Shown: piece after piece, positions 1 through 6,693 of the stretch | How the letters are laid out: each line of letters opens with the position of its first letter | How positions within the stretch are numbered: the stretch's first letter is position 1 | Assembly: GCA_937901345.1 (NCBI GenBank) | Contig: CALCHM010000042.1 | Coordinates: forward strand, 1-10,800 | From: an uncultured Prevotella sp. | GTDB lineage: Bacteria; Bacteroidota; Bacteroidia; Bacteroidales; Bacteroidaceae | Direction of reading: 5' to 3' | DNA length: 10,800 bases | Translations under genes and position numbers: made by a program | The notes under the pieces: generated by a model | Database searches by the model: none | Told to the model about the DNA's origin: nothing | What the model saw: the letters and a program-made list of their open reading frames with translations, nothing else

Positions 1-336
1 CCGAGTAGGTTTTGAAATTGAAAGTACCTCGGCGACCCCTCGCCGAGCAGGTTTTAAAATTGAAAGTACCTCGGCGACCCCTCGCCGAGTAGGTTTTGAA
101 ATTGAAAGTACCTCGGCGACCCCTCGCCGAGCAGGTTTTAAAATTGAAAGTACCTCGGCGACCCCTCGCCGAGTAGGTTTTGAAATTGAAAGTACCTCGG
201 CGACCCCTCGCCGAGCAGGTTTTGAATTTAAAAGTACCTCGGCGACCCCTCGCCGAGCAGGTTTTAAAATCGGAAGTACCTCGGCGACCCCTCGCCGACT
301 AGGTTTTGAAATTAAAAGTACCTCGGCGACCCCTCG
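1..336. repeat. Tandem array of eight 42-bp hairpin-containing repeats
   Basis: Eight contiguous copies start at 1, 43, 85, 127, 169, 211, 253 and 295. The first begins at base 1, so the array probably extends beyond the window. Unit positions 25-42 never change; with the first bases of the next unit they form a perfect 8-bp stem, CTCGGCGA and TCGCCGAG around loop CCCC. Flanking ACC and GGT can add pairs across a two-base bulge (TA or CA). All variation lies in unit positions 5-23. Within that half, AGGTTTT and AAAGTACCT are partly complementary, so a second weaker hairpin could form. Units 1, 3 and 5 are identical, as are units 2 and 4. Unit 8 carries GACT instead of GAGT, shortening the preceding stem by one pair. 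No insertion-sequence gene or unique spacers are present. Function is unknown. Confidence 0.97.
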
Positions 337-370
337 CCGCGTCAAATCAGAGGTCTTTGTTCAGTCTTCG

Positions 371-1696
371 CTAGTTGGTTGCCGTGCTTGACGTTTTTGT
401 GAGTCGTGGATATTTAAACAGAATAGAAGCGGCAACAACCAGAATGAGTAGCATGGGATAGAAGAGGTGGGGGATGATTTCAACCGGAGAAATGCTTGCC
501 AATCCTGCCGCCATGAGCAACTGTGCACCATATGGGATGAACCCTTGAACGATACACGAACACGTGTCAAGAATGCTGGCGCTGCGTCGGGTGTCTACGC
601 CATAGCGCTCGGCAATGTTTCTGGAGATTTCTCCCACGCTCAAGATGGCAATCGTGTTGTTAGCGGTGCAGAGGTTGGTCAGTCCCACCAGAGCAGCAAT
701 GCTGAATTCTGCCCCGCGACTGTTGCGCACACGGCGAGTTAACCAATGAATGAGGAAAGTGATGCCTCCGTTCTGCCGAATCAACTCTAAGAGTCCTCCA
801 GCAATCATGGAGATGAGTATGAGTTCGCCCATTCCGCTGATGCCGCTCGCCATGGCTGCAAACCATCCGCTCGTGTCGAAGGCACCGTTGAGCATGCCGA
901 TGATGCCCGTGAAGAGGTTGCCGATGAGCAAAACGAGCAGCACATCCTTACCCCAGATAGCAAGAAGAATGACAGCAAGGTAGGGGATGACGTTGATGAT
1001 TCGTGAGAGCGTTATGGCCGAAGGACTGTAGTTGGGCGTAGCGCTGAATCCATGAATCAAGTAAAGTGCCGTCGTGATTATCGCCGCCGGCAAGACGATG
1101 CGGAAGTTCGTTTTGAATTTATCGCTCATCTTGACGCCTTGTGTTCGTGTGGCTACGACGGTGGTGTCGGAAATAAACGAAAGGTTGTCGCCAAACAGCG
1201 CTCCTCCCACGGCAGCAGCAACGATAAGTGGTGTGCTCATGCCTGTTTCCGTAGCCAGTCCTGCCGTGACGGGGGTGAGGGCAACAATCGTGCCGACCGA
1301 AGTGCCGATACTCATGCTAATGAAACACGAGGCGATGAATATCCCTGCGAGGAGGGCTTTCTCAGGCAGTAGGGCTAAAGTTAATTCTACGGAAGCATCA
1401 ATGGCACCCATGGCTTTCGCACTGCTTGCAAAGGCACCTGCCAGCACGAAAATCCACACCATGAACAGCAGATTCTTAGAACCCGCACCCTTTGAGAATA
1501 TCGAGATGCGCTCCTGAAGCGAACGCCCGCGCGTAATCAGCAAGGCGTAGACCGAAGTGATGATGAATAAGATGGTAAGAGGCACCTTGTAGAAATCACC
1601 AAAGTAAAGACCGGTGCCAAGAAATAATGTGACCAAAACAAGCATCGGACTGATTCCTAAGAGTCCAATCTTGCGCGGTGGTTTCTGATGTGTCAT
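371..1696 (-). CDS. nhaC: NhaC-family Na+/H+ antiporter
   Basis: The 441-residue inner-membrane protein has many hydrophobic segments and matches the NhaC-type Na+/H+ antiporter family (ion transporter superfamily). Diagnostic stretches are GTSVGTIVALTP at residues 131-142 and a segment at 164-188 containing GDNLSFISDTT followed by TRTQG. These Gly/Ser/Asp-rich signatures lie in half-helices and are typical of the family. The expected role is Na+ extrusion coupled to proton entry, for pH and sodium homeostasis, although some NhaC relatives carry organic substrates such as malate/lactate, so the exact substrate is inferred. Translation starts at ATG (1694-1696), after an AT-rich leader with no strong Shine-Dalgarno, as is usual in Bacteroidota. 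It is transcribed divergently from the HpaII-like gene. Its 3' end lies 34 bp from the 42-bp repeat array, whose first hairpin would be the first strong structure met by a transcript leaving the gene. Confidence 0.88.
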   Translation of the reverse strand: MTHQKPPRKIGLLGISPMLVLVTLFLGTGLYFGDFYKVPLTILFIITSVYALLITRGRSLQERISIFSKGAGSKNLLFMVWIFVLAGAFASSAKAMGAIDASVELTLALLPEKALLAGIFIASCFISMSIGTSVGTIVALTPVTAGLATETGMSTPLIVAAAVGGALFGDNLSFISDTTVVATRTQGVKMSDKFKTNFRIVLPAAIITTALYLIHGFSATPNYSPSAITLSRIINVIPYLAVILLAIWGKDVLLVLLIGNLFTGIIGMLNGAFDTSGWFAAMASGISGMGELILISMIAGGLLELIRQNGGITFLIHWLTRRVRNSRGAEFSIAALVGLTNLCTANNTIAILSVGEISRNIAERYGVDTRRSASILDTCSCIVQGFIPYGAQLLMAAGLASISPVEIIPHLFYPMLLILVVAASILFKYPRLTKTSSTATN

Positions 1697-1726
1697 AATT
1701 TTAAATGAGGCAAACCAGGGCTTGGG

Positions 1727-1758
1727 GTTGCATTGAAAAGTAAATTGTAGTAATTTTG
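1727..1758 (+). promoter_or_regulatory. Bacteroidota-type promoter of the HpaII-like gene
   Basis: The -7 box TAATTTTG (1751-1758) fits TAnnTTTG exactly. A -33 box GTTG (1727-1730) lies 20 bp upstream. The predicted start of transcription, near 1764, leaves a short leader before the ATG at 1789. The possible TTG start at 1756 falls inside the -7 box, which argues against using it as the start codon. Confidence 0.72.
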
Positions 1759-1788
1759 TCGGCAGAAAATAAAGTTATCTCTCACAGT

Positions 1789-2868
1789 ATGTTTACAGCA
1801 AGTAGAAAAGATCTCGCCGAACTCCTCGCACTTTTCCGCATCGTTGAGGATATGGCGGTGGCTGAAGGAAGCGTTGAGGGCACTCCTGGTGAAATGATTC
1901 CCGTGGCTGCCGTGATGCGCGAGGAAGATAAAGTAATGCGTTGCTATCGTCGGGAGGCCGATGCAATTCTTATAGAAAACGATGCCGACGACGAAGTGAT
2001 ACGTGTGGACATCTCAGAATGGGCACACACGCGCGAAGCACTTTTTGAGGCCCTGCGTCAGAAGGACGATGAGAACATTGTCTTGGTGGATGATCCCGAA
2101 GAAGCATTTTTGGACAAGATAAAGATGTTCCAAATTGCGGGCACTGCCGAAGGGCAACAACACCTTTTATTGGCCACCGATTCAGGATTAATGCCCAGTG
2201 TGGTTTGGTCGCGCGCAGGTGCATTTCCCACGAAAATTCTCGATGGCGGACGTGCCGCAAACCTGAAACTCGAACAGACGGGCACGCGTTTTGCAACGCC
2301 CATGGCGGCAAAGGTGAACGGACTGGAAACCGACAACAGTGTGCGCGACCGTATGTTGCTCATCGAAGATATGGGCAGTTCGTTGCGCTACGAAGGTGTG
2401 GCAGACAAAGTGTTCCGTGCCAACCTCGGCATGTTAGACCTGCACCTCGGCAGATTGCTTTCCGAAATGGTGCGCCTGTCGTATATGGAAGACATCTTTA
2501 AGTTGGATGAATTGACAGAGCGTATGCGCGAACTGAATCCGCTAAAGGTGAAGACCGAACTCATCGTGAAACACGGTTATTACGAATACAAGGTGAAGCA
2601 ATTGCTCTTGGCGTGTGCCGCAGGAATGCGTCCCGCAAAGATTTATCACGGTTGTGAAGACTTGCCTCCCTACCTGTTAGTCGTTAATCCCAATGGGCAA
2701 CCTCTGGCGTTTGCTGCTACTCAGCGCATGCGCCTTGCCGACTTCCTCTTCCGCACTGCGCGCTTGGAGCGTGGTAGCATGGAGAAGGATAAGTATGGCT
2801 ACTTAGAGCGTGAGAACAATGTGTACTACTTCAAGTTGAACTTAAAGATTGGTTTGGCAAAGCGCTAA
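1789..2868 (+). CDS. HpaII-family restriction endonuclease homologue, probably catalytically degenerate
   Basis: The 359-residue protein (ATG start; an in-frame TTG at 1756 lies inside the promoter) resembles the HpaII restriction endonuclease family, whose founder cuts CCGG. Matches to the family pattern as I remember it are: an N-terminal IPVAAVMREED (residues 37-47), VFRANLGMLD (208-217), NPLKVKT (250-256), YYEYKVKQLL (264-273), AAGMRPAKIY (277-286), and the C-terminal GYLERENN with YYFKLNLKIG (337-355). The family's central catalytic stretch, which I recall as GFSIKS, corresponds here to about residues 137-143, reading SVVWSRA, with no lysine. Nuclease activity is therefore doubtful. No cytosine methyltransferase is encoded anywhere in the window, which is unusual for an active CCGG nuclease. 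The gene has its own promoter and ends at a bidirectional terminator. It could be a decayed restriction gene or a domesticated DNA-binding protein. Family assignment rests on memory of the motif pattern. Confidence 0.62.
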   Translation: MFTASRKDLAELLALFRIVEDMAVAEGSVEGTPGEMIPVAAVMREEDKVMRCYRREADAILIENDADDEVIRVDISEWAHTREALFEALRQKDDENIVLVDDPEEAFLDKIKMFQIAGTAEGQQHLLLATDSGLMPSVVWSRAGAFPTKILDGGRAANLKLEQTGTRFATPMAAKVNGLETDNSVRDRMLLIEDMGSSLRYEGVADKVFRANLGMLDLHLGRLLSEMVRLSYMEDIFKLDELTERMRELNPLKVKTELIVKHGYYEYKVKQLLLACAAGMRPAKIYHGCEDLPPYLLVVNPNGQPLAFAATQRMRLADFLFRTARLERGSMEKDKYGYLERENNVYYFKLNLKIGLAKR

Positions 2869-2880
2869 GCGGTGATTCAA

Positions 2881-2931
2881 AAAAATTGCAGACGAGTTGA
2901 GGGCGTAAACCTTCGACTCGTCTTGCTTTTT
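2881..2931. terminator. Bidirectional intrinsic terminator
   Basis: A 13-bp stem (2891-2903 with 2910-2922, two G-U pairs when read on the plus strand) closes a 6-base loop, CGTAAA. It is flanked by an A-run on the left (2879-2885) and a T-rich run on the right (2927-2931), so it can terminate both converging transcripts. It sits 22 bp after the HpaII-like stop codon, and the kinase-RapZ gene ends at 2936 on the other strand. Confidence 0.88.
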
Positions 2932-2935
2932 ATGC

Positions 2936-4402
2936 TTACGATTTCGGAGTAAATTCTTGGGAAATGCCTTGTTCGCGATGGTCAACCGTAACGTGGATGT
3001 TGTATTTCTGATGCAGGTGTTCCGCCAAGTGTTGTGCCGAATAGACACTGCGATGTTGACCGCCCGTACATCCGAAGGAGAACATCAAGTCGGTGAAACC
3101 ACGCTCCATATAACGCTCCACGTGGAAGTCGGCCAACTTATAAACGCTTTCAAGGAACTGAAGAATTTCGCCATCCTCCTCAAGGAATTGAATCACTGGG
3201 GCGTCCAAACCCGTGAGTTTTTTGTAGGGTTCATATTTCCCAGGATTGTGCGTGGAGCGGCAATCGAATACGTATCCGCCTCCGTTGCCGCTACAATCGG
3301 TTGGGATGCCGCTCTTCTTGTAGGAGAAACTGAATACACGAACGTGTAATCCCTTTCGTTCTTCCTGCTTGCAAGTGAGTTTGTTTTCCTTTCGCAATTC
3401 CGCTTCCACCAATTTCAGCAACACACCTTCCATGTAGGGATAATCCCTTGCCACTCCCGCCATGAGCAACCCCTTGAGATTTTCAAGTGCGGCAGGTGTT
3501 GACTGAATGAAATAAGGTTTGCGTTCGAAGCGTCCCAACATGCCGTAAGCGCCCAGTACTTGCAACGTGCGGAATAAGACGAAGCGCATCAAATCGGTCT
3601 TAAATTTTAGGCGATCAACGTCAATCAAATCCTCAAGGGCATCTAAATACACGTCCACCATCTCTTGACGCAAATGATCAGGGTAGCGTGCTGAGGCTTG
3701 CCAAAGGAAGGACGCCACGTCGTAATGAAGCGGTCCCTTCATTCCGCCTTGATAATCGATGAAATGAGGTTCGCCATTCTTGAGCATCACATTGCGCGCT
3801 TGGAAGTCGCGATAGAGAAACGTTACGCTCTTTGACGCCGCGGCACATGCCACTAAATCTTCGGCAAATCGCTTGAAGTCGTGCTCCAATGCCACTTCAT
3901 CGTAGGCTACGTTCGTGGTGCGCAAGAAGCAATACTTAAAGTAGTTTAGGTCAAACGTGGCCGCCATTTGGTCGAACTGAACTGGAGGGATAAGTTGGTT
4001 GAAGTCCAAACCCGCTGCACCTTTAACTTGTAACTGTGCCAATGCGCGTAACGTTTTCGCTATGAGTTCACGCTCCTCGGCGTTGTAATTCCCCGATGTG
4101 CGTCCAGCGCTGAGTGCTTGGTAGAGCGAGGTCGTGCCAAGGTCGGATTGTAAGTAGCAACAACCTGCGTCGGAAACCGCAATGAGTTCGGGGACATTCA
4201 AACCAAGGGTATGGAAATGTCGTGTGAGGTAAATGAACGCATCGTTTTCCGTTTGCGACAATCCAATGACGCCTATGCATGTAGTCCCATCTGGTGCCGT
4301 CATGCGTATGTAAGTTCGGTTGCTTCCCGCCTTGTCTAACGGTGTGGTTGCAGCGGGCAGATGTCCGAAAGTGTCTTTATAGAGTTGAATCAACGTGTCC
4401 AT
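2936..4402 (-). CDS. Fusion of APH-type sugar kinase domain and RapZ C-terminal domain
   Basis: The 488-residue protein has two domains. Residues 1-340 form an aminoglycoside-phosphotransferase-like kinase. The catalytic loop is YRDFQARNVML (197-207, Asp199 and Asn204 in the Brenner pattern) and the metal-binding segment is FIDYQGG (214-220). This domain type includes AmgK, which phosphorylates MurNAc/GlcNAc in cell-wall recycling. Residues 350-488 match the C-terminal domain of RapZ, with FDCRSTHNPG (379-388) and GCTGGQHRSV (444-453). In Enterobacteria RapZ binds RNA and senses GlcN6P. The usual RapZ N-terminal P-loop domain is absent and replaced by the kinase. A role linking amino-sugar phosphorylation with sensing is inference. 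The ATG at 4402, 7 nt after the rsmE stop codon, is preferred; an upstream in-frame TTG (4417) would overlap rsmE. The gene is probably cotranscribed with rsmE. Confidence 0.82.
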   Translation of the reverse strand: MDTLIQLYKDTFGHLPAATTPLDKAGSNRTYIRMTAPDGTTCIGVIGLSQTENDAFIYLTRHFHTLGLNVPELIAVSDAGCCYLQSDLGTTSLYQALSAGRTSGNYNAEERELIAKTLRALAQLQVKGAAGLDFNQLIPPVQFDQMAATFDLNYFKYCFLRTTNVAYDEVALEHDFKRFAEDLVACAAASKSVTFLYRDFQARNVMLKNGEPHFIDYQGGMKGPLHYDVASFLWQASARYPDHLRQEMVDVYLDALEDLIDVDRLKFKTDLMRFVLFRTLQVLGAYGMLGRFERKPYFIQSTPAALENLKGLLMAGVARDYPYMEGVLLKLVEAELRKENKLTCKQEERKGLHVRVFSFSYKKSGIPTDCSGNGGGYVFDCRSTHNPGKYEPYKKLTGLDAPVIQFLEEDGEILQFLESVYKLADFHVERYMERGFTDLMFSFGCTGGQHRSVYSAQHLAEHLHQKYNIHVTVDHREQGISQEFTPKS

Positions 4403-4409
4403 GCTTTTT

Positions 4410-5141
4410 TCAATCAATCATTTTCTTGACATACATGAGGTGAACCGCCACAAGTCCTGCCGTTTCCGTGCGCAAGCGACTCTTGCCTAAGTGGATGGGG
4501 GTGAACCCTGCGGCGATGGCTTGCTGCACTTCTGAAATGGAGAAGTCGCCCTCTGGACCAATCATCACTAGGGCGTCGTCTGTTTGGTTGATGACATCGC
4601 CAAGAAAGGGTTTTTCGTTGGGTGTGTTAGGGATGTCGTCATAACAATGTGCAATGAATTTCTGCCCCTTAAAGTCTTGCGTGATGAACTTCTTAAAAGG
4701 TATCATTTCGGCCACTTCAGGTTTCGTTGCCTTATGGCTTTGCTTCGTTGCCGACACCACAATTTTCTCCACGCGCTCCGTCTTTATCACCTTGCGCTCC
4801 GAGTTGTCGCAAAGCACGAAGGAGAGTTTGTTCATGCCGATTTCCGTAGCCTTTTCAGCCAACCATTCTGTGCGGTCCATATTTTTTGTAGGTGCTACGG
4901 CAAGGTGAATTGTGCCATGCCAAAGCAAGGGAGCGGTTTCTGTGGCGTTGATATTCACGCGGCAGTGCTTGTTGGATGCCAATGTGATGGTGCAATCATA
5001 AAAATGTCCTTGCCCATCGGTTGCAACCAATTCGTCGCCTTCCTTCATGCGCAATACACGAACGGCATGCGCTGCTTCATCTTGTGGCAACTCATGTGTC
5101 TGCTCAATGTCGGGGGCATAAAATATGTGGACTTCTTTCAT
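4410..5141 (-). CDS. rsmE: 16S rRNA (uracil-1498-N3)-methyltransferase RsmE
   Basis: RsmE transfers a methyl group from S-adenosylmethionine to N3 of U1498 in 16S rRNA of the assembled 30S subunit. The 243 residues are the normal length. The N-terminal PUA-like RNA-binding part contains HAVRVLRMKEGDEL (25-38). The SPOUT catalytic part shows EWLAEKATEIG (92-102), QSHKATKPEV (134-143), and the knotted cofactor-binding motifs IGPEGDFS (194-201) and LGKSRLRTETA (218-228), all intact. It is the first gene of a minus-strand pair with the kinase-RapZ gene, 7 nt apart. The start is the ATG at 5139-5141, preceded by an AT-rich leader with no clear Shine-Dalgarno. Upstream on the minus strand I find only a one-mismatch -7 box and no convincing -33 box, so its promoter is not assigned. 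Confidence 0.95.
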   Translation of the reverse strand: MKEVHIFYAPDIEQTHELPQDEAAHAVRVLRMKEGDELVATDGQGHFYDCTITLASNKHCRVNINATETAPLLWHGTIHLAVAPTKNMDRTEWLAEKATEIGMNKLSFVLCDNSERKVIKTERVEKIVVSATKQSHKATKPEVAEMIPFKKFITQDFKGQKFIAHCYDDIPNTPNEKPFLGDVINQTDDALVMIGPEGDFSISEVQQAIAAGFTPIHLGKSRLRTETAGLVAVHLMYVKKMID

Positions 5142-5324
5142 AATTTTTATTTTAATTGTATTTTGAGCGAAAATAGAAAGAAAAGTTCATTTACATGCTA
5201 TGCAGGGCGAAAAAATGTGCGTGTTGGCACCAAAAGACTCGTTTTGTTAGCGCAAAATTAGAGTTCTTGAAAATCTTCAGACACCTCGGTAAATGGGAGG
5301 TAAATGAAAAAACGGGTGGTGAAG

Positions 5325-5355
5325 TTTCGCCGTATCTATCTTTTTCGTATTTTTG
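5325..5355 (+). promoter_or_regulatory. Bacteroidota-type promoter of hpt
   Basis: The -7 box TATTTTTG (5348-5355) is an exact TAnnTTTG. TTTC at 5325-5328 serves as a one-mismatch -33 box with a 19-bp spacer. The predicted start of transcription, near 5361, leaves a leader of about 24 nt before the hpt ATG at 5385. This promoter probably also feeds adk and obg. The rest of the rsmE-hpt spacer (5142-5324) shows no gene. Confidence 0.82.
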
Positions 5356-5384
5356 CATTCACATTGTTCCAATAAATAATAACG

Positions 5385-5918
5385 ATGCAGACAGTAAAAA
5401 TTAAGGATAAAGAATTTTCAGTTTCGATTTCGGAAGCAGAAATCAGAGAACGTGTGTGTGCCATAGCGAAGCGCATCAATAAAGATTTGGAAGGCACTAC
5501 CCCTATCTTTATAGCCGTGTTGAATGGTTCGTTTATTTTCGCGGCCGACTTGCTTCGCGAGATTACCATCCCCTGTGAAATTGCTTTTGTAAGAATGGCA
5601 TCCTACACGGGTACCGTTTCTACGGGGCAAGTGAAAGAAATTATGGGACTTACGAAAGATATTGAAGGGCGCACCGTGGTCATCGTTGAAGATATTATTG
5701 ACTCAGGACTCACGATGAAGGAAATGCTTCAACTCTTGCAAAAGAAACATCCTGCCGCTATCCACGTCGCATCGTTGCTTACGAAACCCAATAATTTGAA
5801 GGTTGAATTGGATATCAAGTATAACTGTTTTGATATTCCCAACGATTTCATTGTGGGGTATGGTTTGGATTATGATGGTGAAGGTCGTAATTTGAAAGAG
5901 ATTTACACTGTAATCTAA
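5385..5918 (+). CDS. hpt: Hypoxanthine phosphoribosyltransferase
   Basis: This cytoplasmic purine-salvage enzyme converts hypoxanthine (often also guanine) and PRPP to IMP (or GMP) and pyrophosphate. At 177 residues it has the usual length for the bacterial short type. The PRPP-binding signature VVIVEDIIDSGLT is at residues 98-110, with the conserved acidic pair at 102-103. AVLNGSFIFAADLLR (44-58) forms the loop that contacts pyrophosphate, ASYTGT lies in the flexible lid (72-77), and the base-specificity segment FIVGYGLDYDGEGRN is at 155-169. It leads a series with adk, 90 nt downstream. Together with the AICAR transformylase further on, purine supply is a theme of the cluster. Nothing looks truncated or unusual. 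Confidence 0.95.
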   Translation: MQTVKIKDKEFSVSISEAEIRERVCAIAKRINKDLEGTTPIFIAVLNGSFIFAADLLREITIPCEIAFVRMASYTGTVSTGQVKEIMGLTKDIEGRTVVIVEDIIDSGLTMKEMLQLLQKKHPAAIHVASLLTKPNNLKVELDIKYNCFDIPNDFIVGYGLDYDGEGRNLKEIYTVI

Positions 5919-6008
5919 TCGCAATCGAACTATATATCGAATTATACATCGAACCGCAAATTGTTGTAATCACCCTGTAATTCATTTTAGACACTAGTCA
6001 TTCACTAT

Positions 6009-6578
6009 ATGAAAAATATCGTAATTTTTGGCGCTCCTGGTTCAGGTAAGGGAACGCAGAGCGAATTGCTCATTCAGAAATATGGATTTAAGCACATTTC
6101 TACGGGCGACGTGCTTCGTGCGGAAATTGCTGCTGGTACCGAACTTGGTAAGACTGCACAAGGTTTTATTGACCATGGTCAGTTGATTCCTGACTCGCTG
6201 ATGATTGAAATTTTGGCGCATAAGTATGACGAACTTTGCCCCTGCGAGGGTCTCATTTTTGACGGTTTCCCCCGCACTGTTCCTCAAGCTGAAGCATTGA
6301 AGGAAATGTTGGCAAAGCGTGGCACTGCTGTAAGCGGTATGTTAGAATTGGCGGTTGATGAAGCAGAACTCATGGAGCGCTTGATTAATCGCGGTAAGAC
6401 TAGCGGACGTGCTGATGATAACGAAGAAACTATCAAGAAGCGCCTCACGGTTTACAATTCTCAAACTGCTCCGCTCATCGAATGGTATGAGGCTGAAGGG
6501 TTGCGTCATAGCGTAAAGGGTTCAGGTTCGTTAGAAGAAATCAATGCCGCACTTTGTGCAGTGATTGATAAGATGTAA
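6009..6578 (+). CDS. adk: Adenylate kinase, short form
   Basis: Adenylate kinase interconverts ATP plus AMP with two ADP. The P-loop GAPGSGKGTQ is at residues 8-17, the AMP-binding HISTGDVLRAEI at 29-40, and the family signature GLIFDGFPRTVPQAEAL at 81-97. The lid is the short loop around INRGKTSGRADDN (126-138) rather than the longer zinc or hydrogen-bonded LID, which gives a length of 189 residues instead of about 214. This short form is common in Bacteroidota. The start ATG at 6009 immediately precedes the hydrophobic first strand. No TAnnTTTG promoter was found in the 90-nt spacer after hpt, so cotranscription with hpt is likely. Confidence 0.96.
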   Translation: MKNIVIFGAPGSGKGTQSELLIQKYGFKHISTGDVLRAEIAAGTELGKTAQGFIDHGQLIPDSLMIEILAHKYDELCPCEGLIFDGFPRTVPQAEALKEMLAKRGTAVSGMLELAVDEAELMERLINRGKTSGRADDNEETIKKRLTVYNSQTAPLIEWYEAEGLRHSVKGSGSLEEINAALCAVIDKM

Positions 6579-6693
6579 TAGAGGCTGGCGGGTATGGGGT
6601 CGCTTTCATTGTTAGGTTATAAAGCATCTTGCCGACTGAATTGACCTCTCGTAACCTTTTGTTTATCTCAAACCTTACAACCTTTTCTAAAAA

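Noticed and set aside
1..336. CRISPR array
   Set aside because: The segments between the constant parts are nearly identical in every unit, so there are no unique spacers, and no cas genes are nearby.
1052..1517. Two plus-strand open frames of 106 and 147 residues
   Set aside because: Both are antisense to the NhaC-type antiporter and lack recognisable features.
1756..1788. N-terminal extension of the HpaII-like protein from a TTG start
   Set aside because: The TTG lies inside the -7 promoter box, so it would not be transcribed from that promoter; the ATG at 1789 gives an N-terminus consistent with the family.
4403..4417. TTG start of the kinase-RapZ protein overlapping rsmE
   Set aside because: An ATG five codons later (4402) gives a compact 7-nt gap after rsmE and a natural beginning; TTG starts are rare here.
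5170..5185. Minus-strand promoter for rsmE
   Set aside because: TATTTTCG on the minus strand is a one-mismatch -7 box and no TTG/TTTG lies at the right distance, so support is too weak to list.
4584..5261. 225-residue plus-strand open frame
   Set aside because: It is antisense to rsmE, whose motifs are complete, and its composition (Cys- and Phe-rich with no recognisable domain) is typical of an overlap artefact.
5195..5404. 69-residue plus-strand open frame in the rsmE-hpt spacer
   Set aside because: It runs through the hpt promoter and into hpt in another frame, with no domain; the promoter placement makes it untranscribed in the main.
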